NCBI RefSeq assembly: GCF_021568905.1
Contig: NZ_JAKGSB010000009.1
Coordinates: 27,341 to 91,340, forward strand
Reading direction: 5' to 3'
Length of the DNA stretch: 64,000 bases
From: Zavarzinia marina
Lineage (GTDB): Bacteria; Pseudomonadota; Alphaproteobacteria; Zavarziniales; Zavarziniaceae
Shown: in pieces, positions 41,220 to 54,122 of the stretch
Numbering within the stretch: the stretch's first letter is position 1
How the letters are laid out: every line of letters begins with the position of its first letter
Position numbers and translations under genes: made by a program
Notes under the pieces: model-generated
Databases searched by the model: none
What the model was told of the DNA's origin: nothing
What the model saw: only the letters and a program-made list of their open reading frames with translations

Positions 41220-42742
41220 GGTCCCGCCTTCGGTGTCAGATGGGCGGCGAGCAGGTCGCGCAGGCGTTCGCGATCGCCGTCGGCGAAATCGCCCGTCGCC
41301 TCGATACGGGCGACGATGTCGCCGGCCTGGGCGTCGAGCAGGGCGGAAAGCCCCCGGCGAAAGCCGTCGAGATCGCCGGTCGCGACACCATCCAGCAATC
41401 CGGCCTGAAGCGCCAGCACCAGGGCCACCTGATCGGCGAGGCGGAGCGGCGCGTGCTGGGGCTGGGCCAGGAGGGCACGGATGCGCGCGCCATGGTTCAA
41501 CTGATCGCGCACGCGGGGATCCGGCATGCCGCCGAAGCGCGTGAACATTTCCAGCTCGAGGAATTGCGCGTAATCGAGGCGGAGCGATTCCGCGACCTTG
41601 CGCAAGGCATGGGCCTGGGTCTTGCCGCCCACCCGGCTGACGCTGGTGCCGACGTCGACGGCCGGCTTCTGGCCCTCGTGAAACAGGCGGGCGTCGAGCA
41701 CGATCTGGCCGTCGGTGATGGAGATCAGATTGGTCGGGATATAGGCGGAGAGATTGCCGGCATCGGTCTCGGCGATCGGCAGCGCCGTCAGGGAGCCGCC
41801 GCCCTTGGCCGGCGACAGTTTGGCGGCCCGTTCCAGCATCCTGGCGTGGACGTAGAAGACGTCGCCCGGATAGGCTTCGCGCCCCGGCGACTGGCGGGTG
41901 AGGAGCGCGATCTCGCGGTGGCTGGCGGCGTGCTTGCTGAGGTCGTCGAGCACGATCAGCGCGTGCTGGCCGCGGTCGCGGAACCATTCCGCCATGGAAA
42001 GCCCGGCGAAGGGCGCGATCCACTGCATGCCCGGGGGCGCGGCGGCTTCGGCGACGACCACGATGCAACGCTCCATCCGCCCGAAGGTACGGATGGCGTT
42101 GATGGCGCGGCGGACAGAGGCGGTCTTCTGGCCGATGGCGACATAGACGCAGGTGATGTCGCTGCCGCGCTGGCTGATGATCGTATCGATGGCGATGGTG
42201 GTCTTGCCGATGGCGCGATCGCCGATGATCAGCTCGCGCTGGCCCCGGCCGAGGGCGAAGAGCGTATCGACCACCAGGGTTCCGGTCTGCACCGGCTGGG
42301 TGACGAGATCGCGTTCGATGATGGCGGGGGCGGGGCGTTCGATCGGCGAATGTTCGTCGCTCTCGATCGGGCCCGCCCCGTCCAGCGGGCGGCCCAGGGG
42401 ATCGACCACCCGGCCGAGCAGGGCGGGGCCGACCGGCACGCGCAGCACGTCGCCGGTGCCATGCAGGCGGTCGCCGGCCTCGATCGTGTCGACGCCGTCG
42501 AGCAGCACGCAGCCGACACGATCGGGCTCCAGCACCTGGGCATAGCCGAACTGGCCCTTGTCGAAGCGCAGCAATTCGTCCAGCCGCACGTCCGGCAGGC
42601 CGGAGACCATGGCGATGCCGTCGGCGATGCTCTCCACCCGGCCGATCTGTTCGGCATGGGGGCCGAGGTCGGCGGCGGCGACGCGGGCCTGGGCCCCGGC
42701 CAGCCAACCGTCCGGGCCCTTGTGTTCACGATCGGCGGTCAT
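41216..42742 (-). CDS. atpA: N-type F-ATPase subunit alpha
   Basis: A 508-residue F1 alpha subunit. The P-loop is GDRAIGKT (174-181). Family blocks such as [13 protein letters not shown] (about 110-122), [14 protein letters not shown] and [14 protein letters not shown] are visible. Alpha subunits hold the non-catalytic nucleotide sites of the F1 hexamer. The gene follows atpF with a 17-base overlap and precedes atpG. An in-frame start 23 codons earlier (42811) is possible but would lie further inside atpF. Confidence 0.96.
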
Positions 42743-43469
42743 GACGCAACTCCTGGCCGATACGGGCGAGATCCTCCCGCCAATTGTTGCCGACGACGAA
42801 ATGCGGCCCATGCAGCTCGAAGCCGGCGATCAGCGCGGCATCGACGCGGAGGTTCAGGGCGGCCGTGGTGCCCAGCGCCTCGCGCAGCCGCTGCTGTGCC
42901 GTCTCGGCCAGGGCGGGACCGAGGGGGGCGGCGCTGACCAGTTCGAGTTCGGCTTCGGGCAAGGCGGCCGCAGCCTTGGCCGCGTCGGGCAGGCGGGCGA
43001 TCTCGGCGACCAGACCGTCGAGGAAGGCGGCCGCGATCACGGCAGGGTCCAGCCGGCCGGCCAGGCGCCCGGCGATCGATAGCGCCAGGTCGCCGGCGCG
43101 GTCGAACCAGGCGCGTTCCTCCGCCTGATGGGCGTCGCGGGCGGCGGCTTCGGCCTTGGCGATGCGGGCGGCGGCGTCCCTGTCCGCCTCGGCCAGGCGC
43201 TTCCTGTGCAGGCTTTCTGCTTCGGCCCTTGCGGCCTCCAGCAGCGTGTCGCGCTCGGCGGCGAAGCCGGCGCGGGTCTCGGCCACGGCCTTCTCGGCCG
43301 CCTCGGCTTCGGCGCGTTTCTTTTCGGCGTCGTCGAGGATGCGGGCGGCGGTCTGGCGCCTCTCCTCGATCATGGCGGCCACGGGGCGCCAGAAGAAGCG
43401 CGCCAGCAGCCAGACCAGGATCAGGACATTGATCGTCTGGATCGCCAGCGTCCACCAGTCGATGGTCAT
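42726..43469 (-). CDS. atpF: N-type F-ATPase subunit b with delta-like C-terminus
   Basis: A 247-residue b subunit, longer than the usual ~160. One N-terminal membrane helix ([20 protein letters not shown], residues 12-31) is followed by a long charged coiled coil (about 35-130). The C-terminal 100 residues ([20 protein letters not shown], later [20 protein letters not shown]) resemble the membrane-proximal part of the delta subunit. N-ATPase operons lack a separate delta gene, and the extended b is known to take over its place in the stator. The ATG at 43469 lies three bases after the atpE stop. Confidence 0.92.
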   Translation of the reverse strand: MTIDWWTLAIQTINVLILVWLLARFFWRPVAAMIEERRQTAARILDDAEKKRAEAEAAEKAVAETRAGFAAERDTLLEAARAEAESLHRKRLAEADRDAAARIAKAEAAARDAHQAEERAWFDRAGDLALSIAGRLAGRLDPAVIAAAFLDGLVAEIARLPDAAKAAAALPEAELELVSAAPLGPALAETAQQRLREALGTTAALNLRVDAALIAGFELHGPHFVVGNNWREDLARIGQELRHDRRS

Positions 43470-43471
43470 GG

Positions 43472-43717
43472 TCAGCCGAGCAGGGGGTTGGCGAACAGCA
43501 GCAGAAGGGCGATCACCAGACAGTAGATCGCCATGGTCTCGATCATGGCGAGGCCGACGAAGAGCGTGCGCGAGATGGTGTTCGCCGCCTCGGGCTGGCG
43601 GGCGATGGCGTCCATGGCGGCGGCGACGGCGCGACCCTCGGCCAGGGCCGGGCCGATGGCGCCGAAGCTGACGGCAAGGGCCGCGCCAATGATGCTGACG
43701 AAGGCGAGCCAGTTCAT
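43472..43717 (-). CDS. atpE: N-type F-ATPase subunit c
   Basis: An 81-residue two-helix c subunit with the conserved polar loop RQPE (40-43). The ion-binding carboxylate in helix 2 is Glu60 in MIETMAIYCLV, with Thr61 and Tyr65 in the positions used by Na+-type c subunits. Helix 1 has a second carboxylate, Glu27 in GPALAEGRA, at the site where Na+ ATPases often have Gln. Two carboxylates per subunit are typical of N-ATPases; whether Na+ or H+ is carried cannot be settled from sequence. It overlaps atpB by four bases. Confidence 0.95.
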   Translation of the reverse strand: MNWLAFVSIIGAALAVSFGAIGPALAEGRAVAAAMDAIARQPEAANTISRTLFVGLAMIETMAIYCLVIALLLLFANPLLG

Positions 43718-44406
43718 GATCGATCCTCATTTTTCGCGGATACATGCCCGGCCTCGCCCACGGTTTCGGCGATGAACACCATGGCGAGGACGGCGAAGAT
43801 ATAGGCCTGCACGGCCCCCGTGAGCAGGTCGAGGGCCATCAGGGGAATGGGCACCAGAAGCCCGGCGAGCGAAAGCACGATGCCGATGACGAAGACCCCG
43901 CTCATCACATTGCCGAACAGGCGGACCAGCAGGGAGAAGCTGCGCGTCACGCTCTCGATGACGTTGAGGGGGATCATCACCGGGTTGGGGGTGGAGAAAC
44001 TGGCCAGATAGCCGCCGACGCCGCCGGCCCGCACGCCGAACCAGATGACCGACAGGAAGACCAGCAGCGCCAGCGCCGCATCGGTTTCCAGCTTGGCGGT
44101 CGGCGGTTCCACGCCAGGCACCAGGGACGACCAATTGGCGGTCAGGATGAAGACGAAGAGCGTGCCGATGAAGGCGCGATAGCGCGGCGGCGCCACCCGC
44201 ATGGTCTCGCGGATCTGATCGTCCATCACGTCGACCAGCAGTTCCGCGACCGCCTGCACCCGCCCGGGGCGCGGCGACAGGCGCAGGCGGACGATCAACC
44301 CGCCGCCGACCAGCAGCGCCATGATGGCCCAGGTGACCAGAACGGCGCCGGTGATCGGCACCGGGCCCAGGTGGAACAGCGCGGTGCTTTCGAGGGGCGA
44401 GGTCAT
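43714..44406 (-). CDS. atpB: N-type F-ATPase subunit a
   Basis: A 230-residue membrane protein with five or six helices. The essential arginine of the ion channel is Arg162 in SLLVRLFGNVMSG; the C-terminal helix reads AYIFAVLAMVFIAETVGEAG. Subunit a forms the two ion half-channels next to the c ring. I chose the ATG at 44406, which overlaps the atpR stop (ATGA). It is slightly shorter than housekeeping a subunits. Confidence 0.94.
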   Translation of the reverse strand: MTSPLESTALFHLGPVPITGAVLVTWAIMALLVGGGLIVRLRLSPRPGRVQAVAELLVDVMDDQIRETMRVAPPRYRAFIGTLFVFILTANWSSLVPGVEPPTAKLETDAALALLVFLSVIWFGVRAGGVGGYLASFSTPNPVMIPLNVIESVTRSFSLLVRLFGNVMSGVFVIGIVLSLAGLLVPIPLMALDLLTGAVQAYIFAVLAMVFIAETVGEAGHVSAKNEDRS

Positions 44407-44711
44407 GTCGGCATCTCCCGCACCCGGCGCATCACGAGAAAGCGCCCGGCCATGACGCCGAGAACGGCGACCAGCAGCGGCAGGGCCCCGGCGAAGGCGG
44501 CCGCCCCCAGCATCCCGGCCAGCAGAAGGAAGCGCAGTGCCATAAGGCCGAGCAGCGACGGCAGGCGCCCGCCCGCCGAATAGCGCCGCACCTGCCACAG
44601 CAGACCCTTGAAATAGAGTACGCCCGCCAGCACCCCGCCGACCAATGCCGCCACGAGGACCAGCACGGTCAGTAGCGGATCGCCATTCGCAATGGTGGTC
44701 ATGCCGTCCAT
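44403..44711 (-). CDS. atpR: N-type F-ATPase accessory subunit AtpR
   Basis: A 102-residue membrane protein with three predicted helices: LLTVLVLVAALVGGVLAGVL, LLGLMALRFLLLAGMLGAAA and LPLLVAVLGVMAGRFLVM. AtpR is specific to N-ATPase operons and sits between atpQ and atpB, as here. It may help c-ring or a-subunit assembly. Recognition rests on operon position, size and topology. A basic loop (KGLLWQVRRYSAGGRLPS) separates the first two helices. Confidence 0.88.
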   Translation of the reverse strand: MDGMTTIANGDPLLTVLVLVAALVGGVLAGVLYFKGLLWQVRRYSAGGRLPSLLGLMALRFLLLAGMLGAAAFAGALPLLVAVLGVMAGRFLVMRRVREMPT

Positions 44712-44713
44712 GG

Positions 44714-45010
44714 TCAGGCCTTCTTCACCCAGCGCCAGGCCGACCAGCAGCCGATGGCGAGGCCGACCATCAAAAGCCCGCCGGTCCAGAACAGGCCGGA
44801 CTGAAAGCGCCCGTCCAGCCAGCGTCCGAGGAACAGCCCGCCCAGAGTCGGCACCACGATCATCCAGCCGAGGACGCCGACCTGGGCCAGCCGGCGCAGG
44901 GCCGATTCGTCACCCGCCCTGTGCCTCGCGTGACGCTCGCCGTGGCGGCGGAGCGCGCCCAGCAGGGAATCGTCGTCGTCCGGTTCGGGCAGGCGCGGGA
45001 CGGCGTTCAT
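44714..45010 (-). CDS. atpQ: N-type F-ATPase accessory subunit AtpQ (AtpZ-like)
   Basis: A 98-residue protein with a charged N-terminal tail (DDDDSLLGALRRHGERHARH) and two membrane helices (VGVLGWMIVVPTLGGLFLGR, GLFWTGGLLMVGLAIGCWSA). This matches the AtpZ/AtpI-like subunit found in N-ATPase operons directly after atpC. AtpZ/AtpI-type proteins assist assembly or cation supply. The ATG at 45010 overlaps the atpC stop (ATGA); the frame is open upstream but inside atpC. Confidence 0.88.
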   Translation of the reverse strand: MNAVPRLPEPDDDDSLLGALRRHGERHARHRAGDESALRRLAQVGVLGWMIVVPTLGGLFLGRWLDGRFQSGLFWTGGLLMVGLAIGCWSAWRWVKKA

Positions 45011-45411
45011 AGTGGTCGCTCGGGACGAAGGTGGGCCATGATCTGGCGGATGGCGTTCAGATGCAGGCGCGTCGCTTCGACGTGTTCCATGCGTTCCGCC
45101 TCGTCGTCGGCCCGGAACCGCGCCATCACCGTCTCGTGCAGGGTTTCGAGATCGTCGCCCGGCACCGCCTCCCGCGTCGTGACCGCCACCGCGTCGCCGC
45201 CTTCGACCGACAGGATGCCCCGGCGGACGGCGCAATGATGGCGCGCCCCGTCCCGGCCGGTCCAGGTGACGACGCCGAGGGTGAGCGCGGTGAGGAAATC
45301 GGCGTGGCGCGGCAGGACGCCGAAGGCGCCGGATTCATCCTCCGCCCGGACGGAACGGACGTCGGTCGCATCGACGACGACGGCGAGGGGGGTGACGATG
45401 CGCAGCCTCAT
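45007..45411 (-). CDS. atpC: N-type F-ATPase subunit epsilon
   Basis: A 134-residue epsilon subunit. The N-terminal beta barrel starts MRLRIVTPLAVVVDATDVRS with FGVLPRHADFLTALTLGVV; two C-terminal helices follow (EAERMEHVEATRLHLNAIRQ). Epsilon sits on the rotor and regulates hydrolysis. I chose the ATG at 45411; a GTG three codons earlier is possible. A 146-base gap with a large palindrome separates it from atpD. Confidence 0.92.
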   Translation of the reverse strand: MRLRIVTPLAVVVDATDVRSVRAEDESGAFGVLPRHADFLTALTLGVVTWTGRDGARHHCAVRRGILSVEGGDAVAVTTREAVPGDDLETLHETVMARFRADDEAERMEHVEATRLHLNAIRQIMAHLRPERPL

Positions 45412-45437
45412 GGCGTCCACCCCTCACGTCCGATCCA

Positions 45438-45536
45438 CCCCTCACCCCAACCCTCTCCCCGCAGGCGGGGCGAGGGAGTCCGGTCAGAGCTGGGTCTGCC
45501 CCCTCGCCCCTCTGGGGAGAGGGTTGGGGTGAGGGG
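45438..45536. repeat. Large palindromic element between atpD and atpC
   Basis: Two perfectly complementary 23-base arms lie at 45438-45460 and 45514-45536 (CCCCTCACCCC... and its inverse). Inside are further complementary 10-base arms, GGGGCGAGGG at 45467-45476 and CCCTCGCCCC at 45501-45510. Together they make a cruciform or RNA hairpin of more than 30 base pairs. It resembles dispersed extragenic palindromes of proteobacteria. It lies in the middle of the N-ATPase operon, where it could attenuate or stabilise the mRNA. Confidence 0.92.
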
Positions 45537-45556
45537 CGAAACATCCGCGGCGGGGA

Positions 45557-49583
<4,027 letters not shown>

Positions 49584-49584
<1 letters not shown>

Positions 49585-50411
49585 TGGCGGCGCCCGATCG
49601 GGATTTCATTTCCGTCCCGGCCGGCGACTACCGGCTGGGTTCGGACGATCACTACCCGGAGGAACGGCCCGCCCGTTTCGCCCGGGTGGAGGGTTTCGCC
49701 CTGGCCAGCCGGCCGGTGACGAATGCCGATTTCGCGCGCTTCGTCGCCGCGACCGGCCATGTCACCACGGCTGAACGGGGCGAAAGACCGGGGTCCGCCG
49801 TGTTCACCATGACGCCGGGCCCCGTCGACCTGCGCGATCCAGGGCAGTGGTGGCGCTTCGTCGATGGGGCCTCGTGGCGAGAGCCTTCGGGCAGGGGCAG
49901 CGCCTCTCGCGTCGATCCGGCGGCCCCGGTCACCCATGTCAGCCTCGCGGATGCCGAAGCCTATTGCGCCTGGGCCGGGCTGCGCCTGCCGAGTGAGGCG
50001 GAATGGGAGGCGGCGGCGCGCGGCGGCCTCGCGGACGCGCCCTATGCATGGGGCGATCGCTTCATGCCCGACGGCTCGCTCCTGGCCCATGTCTGGACCG
50101 GGGCCTTCCCCTGGTATTTCGCGCGCGGCACGCCGGGGCCGGCGCCGGTCGGGCTCTATCCCGCCAACGGCCTCGGCTTTATCGACATGATCGGCAATGT
50201 CTGGGAAATGACCGCCTCGCCCTTCGAGGGGGCGGGGGGCGGCTGCGGCTGCCGGGAAGGTGGCGCCGGGCTACTGCGCGCCGCCAAGGGCGGCTCCTTC
50301 CTCTGCGCCGGGGAATATTGCCTGCGCTACCGCCCGGCGGCCCGTATCGGGATCGCGCCGGGCGACAGTTCCAGCAACGTCGGTTTTCGCTGCGCGTTGC
50401 CAACTTTCTAG
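49584..50411 (+). CDS. Formylglycine-generating enzyme (SUMF1/FGE family)
   Basis: A 275-residue FGE-domain protein. Key blocks are RPVTNADFARFV (about 42-53), RLPSEAEWEAAARGG and DMIGNVWEMTASPF. The copper-binding cysteine pair lies in GGSFLCAGEYCLRYRPAAR (Cys241 and Cys246). FGE oxidises the sulfatase active-site cysteine to formylglycine before export. The ATG overlaps the sulfatase stop (TGATG), so the enzyme is made with its substrate. The reading frame has no signal peptide, consistent with cytoplasmic action on unfolded sulfatase. Confidence 0.93.
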
Positions 50412-50414
50412 TCC

Positions 50415-50440
50415 GTCATCCCGGCCTTCGCCGGGATGAC
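50415..50440. terminator. REP-like hairpin between convergent genes
   Basis: GTCATCCCGGC-CTTC-GCCGGGATGAC is a perfect 11-bp stem with a four-base loop, lying just after the FGE stop and before the stop of the convergent nitronate monooxygenase gene. A shorter copy of the same core occurs at 62370-62389, so it belongs to a dispersed repeat family that may also act as a bidirectional terminator. No U tract follows. Confidence 0.75.
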
Positions 50441-50457
50441 GAGTCTATTGACGGCGA

Positions 50458-51432
50458 TCAGTTCAGGAAGCCGGCGAGACGCCTGGAGATCAGGGCTTCC
50501 GCTTCCGACATGATGCGCTCGACCAGTTCCTTCACCGTCGGCACGTCATGGATCAGGCCGGCGACCATGCCGCAGCTCCAGGCGCCCGCTTCCATGTCGC
50601 CGTCGATCATGACCTTGGGATAGATGCCCGCCACCTGGTCGTAGATGTCGCCGATGGAAAGGTCGGCGCCCTTTTCCTTCTCGATCTCCAGGATGCGGGC
50701 GACGCCGCTGTTGTTGATCACGCGCTCGGTATTGCGCAGCGAACGCATGATCAGGCGGGTGTCGAGCTCGGAGGCGGCGACCAGGGCCTGCTTCACGTTC
50801 TCATGGACCGGGGCTTCCTTCGTCGCGATGAAGCGGGTGCCCATGTTGATGCCCTCGGCCCCAAGCGCCATGGCGGCGACCAGGCTGCGCGCATCGGCCA
50901 TGCCGCCCGAGGCGATGAAGGGGATCTTCAATTCCTCGGCCGCGCGGGGCAGCAGGATCATGTTGGGCACATCATCCTCGCCCGGGTGGCCGCCGCATTC
51001 GAAACCGTCGACCGAGACGGCGTCGCAGCCGATCCGCTCCGCCTTCAGGGCGTGGCGGACCGAGGTGCATTTGTGGACGACCTTGATCCCCGCCTCTTTC
51101 ATCTTGGGCAGATATTTCTCGGGGCTGCGACCGGCGGTTTCCACGACGCGGATGCCGCCGTCGATGATGGCGTCGATATATTCGTCATAGGGCGGATCGG
51201 CGAAGGTCGGCAGGAAGGTGAGGTTCACGCCCACCGGCTTGTCGGTGATCTCCCGCGCCTTGGCGATTTCCTTGGCCAGCAGTTCGGGCGTCTTCTGGGT
51301 CAGCGCCGTGATGATGCCGAGGCCGCCGGCGGCGGAAACGGCGCCGGCCAGCGGTGCCAGGCCGACGAAATGCATGCCGCCCTGGACGATCGGATGCTCG
51401 ATGCCGAGAAGTTCGGTGATACGGGTCTTCAC
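50458..51432 (-). CDS. Nitronate monooxygenase (2-nitropropane dioxygenase family)
   Basis: A 324-residue FMN-binding TIM barrel. Family blocks are GIEHPIVQGGMHFVGLAPLA at the start, SVDGFECGGHPGED (about 143-156) and IASGGMADARSLVAAMALGA (about 173-192), with GINMGTRFIAT contacting FMN phosphate. It oxidises alkyl nitronates such as propionate 3-nitronate to aldehydes and nitrite; some members are instead trans-enoyl reductases. The gene stands alone between convergent and co-directional neighbours. Substrate is not determined by sequence. Confidence 0.88.
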   Translation of the reverse strand: MKTRITELLGIEHPIVQGGMHFVGLAPLAGAVSAAGGLGIITALTQKTPELLAKEIAKAREITDKPVGVNLTFLPTFADPPYDEYIDAIIDGGIRVVETAGRSPEKYLPKMKEAGIKVVHKCTSVRHALKAERIGCDAVSVDGFECGGHPGEDDVPNMILLPRAAEELKIPFIASGGMADARSLVAAMALGAEGINMGTRFIATKEAPVHENVKQALVAASELDTRLIMRSLRNTERVINNSGVARILEIEKEKGADLSIGDIYDQVAGIYPKVMIDGDMEAGAWSCGMVAGLIHDVPTVKELVERIMSEAEALISRRLAGFLN

Positions 51433-51520
51433 GTTTCTCTCCCCTCTTAGGTTGGTAACAGCGTTACCATCCGGGCCGTCCCGGCGGAAGAGGGAAGGGA
51501 AAGGCGCGGACGGGGCGACG

Positions 51521-52555
51521 TCAGTCGCGGATCTCGCCGATCAGATTGCGGGTGAAGAGGGTCCGCGCCATCACCGGGGGCAGATCCTGGGCCAGCAGGA
51601 AATGCAGCTTGGTATAGGCCGCCTCGAAGGTCATGTCGCGGCCGTCCATGACGCCGGCCCGCGCCAATGCCGAACCGGCGGCATAGGCGCCGAGCCGGAT
51701 GCCGCCGTGCAGCGCCTGGCTCAGGGCGACGGTGACGATGCCCCGGCGCACCGCCCGTTCCAGGAACACCTGCATGTGGCCGTCCAGGCGGGGCACCGTG
51801 CCGCTGCCGTAACATTCGACGATCAGCCCCTGGGGCGCCATGTCGAGAATCGCGTCGAGCACCGCCGTCGGCAGGCCGGGGACCGCGCGGAGCGAAAGGA
51901 CCCGGGCATCGAGATGGTCGGGAATGGTGAAGCCCGGTTCCGTGCCGTCGGGCCGCTGGAGGGCCGCGAGGTCCATCGCCGGCACCGGCAGCAGGCGGGC
52001 GATCGGCGGGTGATTCGGGCTGTCGAAACCCGCGAAGTCGCTGGACGAGACCTTGGTCGTCCGGCATCCCCGGTAGAGCACGCCGTCGAAGGCGAGACCG
52101 ACCCCGGCCAGCGACGGACACGCGGCGAAGGTCAGGGCCGAGACGACGTTCTCAAGCGCGTCCGATCCCTCGACCTCCAGCGGGACCTGGGCCCCGGTCA
52201 GGATCACGGGCACGTCGATCCCGGCCAGCATGAAGCCGAGCGCGGAGGCGGTATAGGCCATGGTGTCGGTACCGTGCAGCACCACGAAGCCGTCGTAGCG
52301 GCCGTGACGCTCGGCGATGAAGCGGGCGATGGTCAGCCAGTCCTCGGGTGCCGCGTCGGCACTGTCGATCGGGTCGACGGCGGACTGGATCGAATAGAGC
52401 GGCAGGCTTTCCGCCCAGGGGCCGAGATGGGCGGCCAACGCCGCCGGCAGGTCGCGCTGTGGCGCCAGCCCGTCGGGCGAGGCGCGCATGCCGATGGTGC
52501 CACCGACATAGAGCACGAGGATGCGACGGTTCAAGTCCAGATCAGGCAGCGACAC
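51521..52555 (-). CDS. L-asparaginase (type I-like)
   Basis: A 344-residue asparaginase/glutaminase family protein. The two catalytic threonine motifs are visible: YVGGTIGM (residues 16-23) and VLHGTDTMAYTASALGF (about 92-108), plus a C-terminal VECYGSGTVPR block. There is no signal peptide, so it is probably the cytoplasmic enzyme, converting asparagine to aspartate and ammonia. The closest architecture is the type I (AnsA) group. The gene lies 88 bases from the nitronate monooxygenase start on the same strand. Confidence 0.9.
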   Translation of the reverse strand: MSLPDLDLNRRILVLYVGGTIGMRASPDGLAPQRDLPAALAAHLGPWAESLPLYSIQSAVDPIDSADAAPEDWLTIARFIAERHGRYDGFVVLHGTDTMAYTASALGFMLAGIDVPVILTGAQVPLEVEGSDALENVVSALTFAACPSLAGVGLAFDGVLYRGCRTTKVSSSDFAGFDSPNHPPIARLLPVPAMDLAALQRPDGTEPGFTIPDHLDARVLSLRAVPGLPTAVLDAILDMAPQGLIVECYGSGTVPRLDGHMQVFLERAVRRGIVTVALSQALHGGIRLGAYAAGSALARAGVMDGRDMTFEAAYTKLHFLLAQDLPPVMARTLFTRNLIGEIRD

Positions 52556-52759
52556 GACCCATTACTCCGGCAACCCAGACCGGGGGGAGGCAAAACCGGG
52601 GATGCACCGGCCGTTCGGCCGGCCCGCGTCGTGCCGCCAGTGGAATGGTGCCCCCAAGCATGCCCCACGCCGGGTTTTCCGCAGCCCCCGCCACGGTGTG
52701 GCCACGAGCTTAACCCAGATCGGGGACATCCGGCCATCGAATTGCGGCGGGGCCCGATG

Positions 52760-53992
52760 CTAGCCGGCGATACGCTGATTGGGGGCGGCATCGGGCGGCG
52801 CATGAAGGACGCAATGGGTCCCGGACGGCCCGTGCATGGTGGCGACGCATCTGTTGCAGCTGTCGCAGCCCGAGGCTTCGGCCGTTCCCGTCCGGAAACG
52901 CTCCACCAGCGCCGGATCGTGCAACAGCGCGCGTCCCAGCACGACGGCGTCGAATCCGTCCTCGGAAAGAGCGGCGTCCACGCTGGCCAGGGACTTGACC
53001 CCGCCCAGATAGCCGAGCGGCATGCGCACCGCCGCCCGCACCTTCCTGGAATGATCGCGGAAATACATCTCGCGGAAGGCCAGGGCCCTCGGCTGCATCA
53101 GGGACAGCATGTCGAGGGCGCGGCGCCCGACGAAGCCGGGCTCGGCCGCCTTCATCTCGGCGATCGGCATCTTCGAGCCGAAGATCCACCACGGCGCCTG
53201 GACGTTCATGCCGCCGGACAGCACCAGCATATGCGCCCCGTCCGCCTCGAGGAGCGAAGCGAGCCGGGCGGCGTCGTCTCCCTCGTTGCCGCCGCGATAG
53301 CCCTCGAAGACGCCGATCTTGCACATCACCGCCATCCGGGCCCCGACCGCGTCGAGAACCCGGCGCAGCACCATGCGGGGGAAGCGGGCGCGCCCCTCCA
53401 TGTCGCCGCCGAATGCGTCGTCGCGCCGGTTCTCCCCGGGCGAGAGGAACTGGCTGAGGAGATAGCCGTGGCCCATGTGGATCTCGACCGCGTCGAACCC
53501 CGCCTCCTCGGCGATCCGGGCGGCGGCGGCGAAGATGTCGGCGATCGTCTCCAGCTCGGCCGGCGACAGGGCCCGCTTCAGGGGCATGCCGTGCAGCGCC
53601 CCGGTCGGATTGAAGCCGGCGGAGGCGCTGCCCGGGCGCAGGCCCGAGGCGGGCTTCAGGAAGCTGAAGGCGCCGCCATGGGTGATCTGGGCGGCGACGG
53701 CGGCCCCTTCGCGGTGGACGGCATCGGTCAGGGCCCGGAGCGGGCGGACGGCATCGGGCCGAAGGCAGATCTGGTCGGCGAAGGTCCGCCCGTCCCCGGC
53801 CACCGCGCAATAGGCGACGGTGGTCAGCGCGACGCCGCCGGCGGCCACGGCGCGGTGATGTTCGACCAGCGCCTCGGTCGGCAGGCCGCCCCGGCTCCGC
53901 CCTTCGTTGGCGCCCGATTTGACGAAGCGGTTGCGCAGCGTCAGGGGGCCGATCGTCAACGGTGTGAACGCGGATCCCGCCGTGCGTCCCAT
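52760..53992 (-). CDS. Old yellow enzyme family NADH:flavin oxidoreductase
   Basis: A 410-residue FMN TIM barrel. Visible blocks are TIGPLTLRNRFVKSGANEGR near the start, AAQITHGGAFS (about 99-109), DAVEIHMGHGYLLSQFLSPG with the substrate-binding H-x-G-H, and a phosphate loop in GYLGGVKS. Near the C-terminus CDSCNRCVATM followed by HCVLH resembles the Fe-S cluster ligands of 2,4-dienoyl-CoA reductase-type relatives, but the FAD/NAD domain of those enzymes is missing. The start ATG 53992 has GGGGGAGG upstream. It probably reduces enones or similar; the substrate is unknown. Confidence 0.88.
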   Translation of the reverse strand: MGRTAGSAFTPLTIGPLTLRNRFVKSGANEGRSRGGLPTEALVEHHRAVAAGGVALTTVAYCAVAGDGRTFADQICLRPDAVRPLRALTDAVHREGAAVAAQITHGGAFSFLKPASGLRPGSASAGFNPTGALHGMPLKRALSPAELETIADIFAAAARIAEEAGFDAVEIHMGHGYLLSQFLSPGENRRDDAFGGDMEGRARFPRMVLRRVLDAVGARMAVMCKIGVFEGYRGGNEGDDAARLASLLEADGAHMLVLSGGMNVQAPWWIFGSKMPIAEMKAAEPGFVGRRALDMLSLMQPRALAFREMYFRDHSRKVRAAVRMPLGYLGGVKSLASVDAALSEDGFDAVVLGRALLHDPALVERFRTGTAEASGCDSCNRCVATMHGPSGTHCVLHAPPDAAPNQRIAG

Positions 53993-54122
53993 GATGCCTC
54001 CCCCCCTCGGTGCTGGGCGGCATTCTAGGTCGACGGCCGGTGCGGCCAACCTCCAAAGGGATTAGGCATTCTCATCCTCGTCGTCCCGGCCTGGGCCGGG
54101 GCGGCGAGGCGGACGGACGGAA

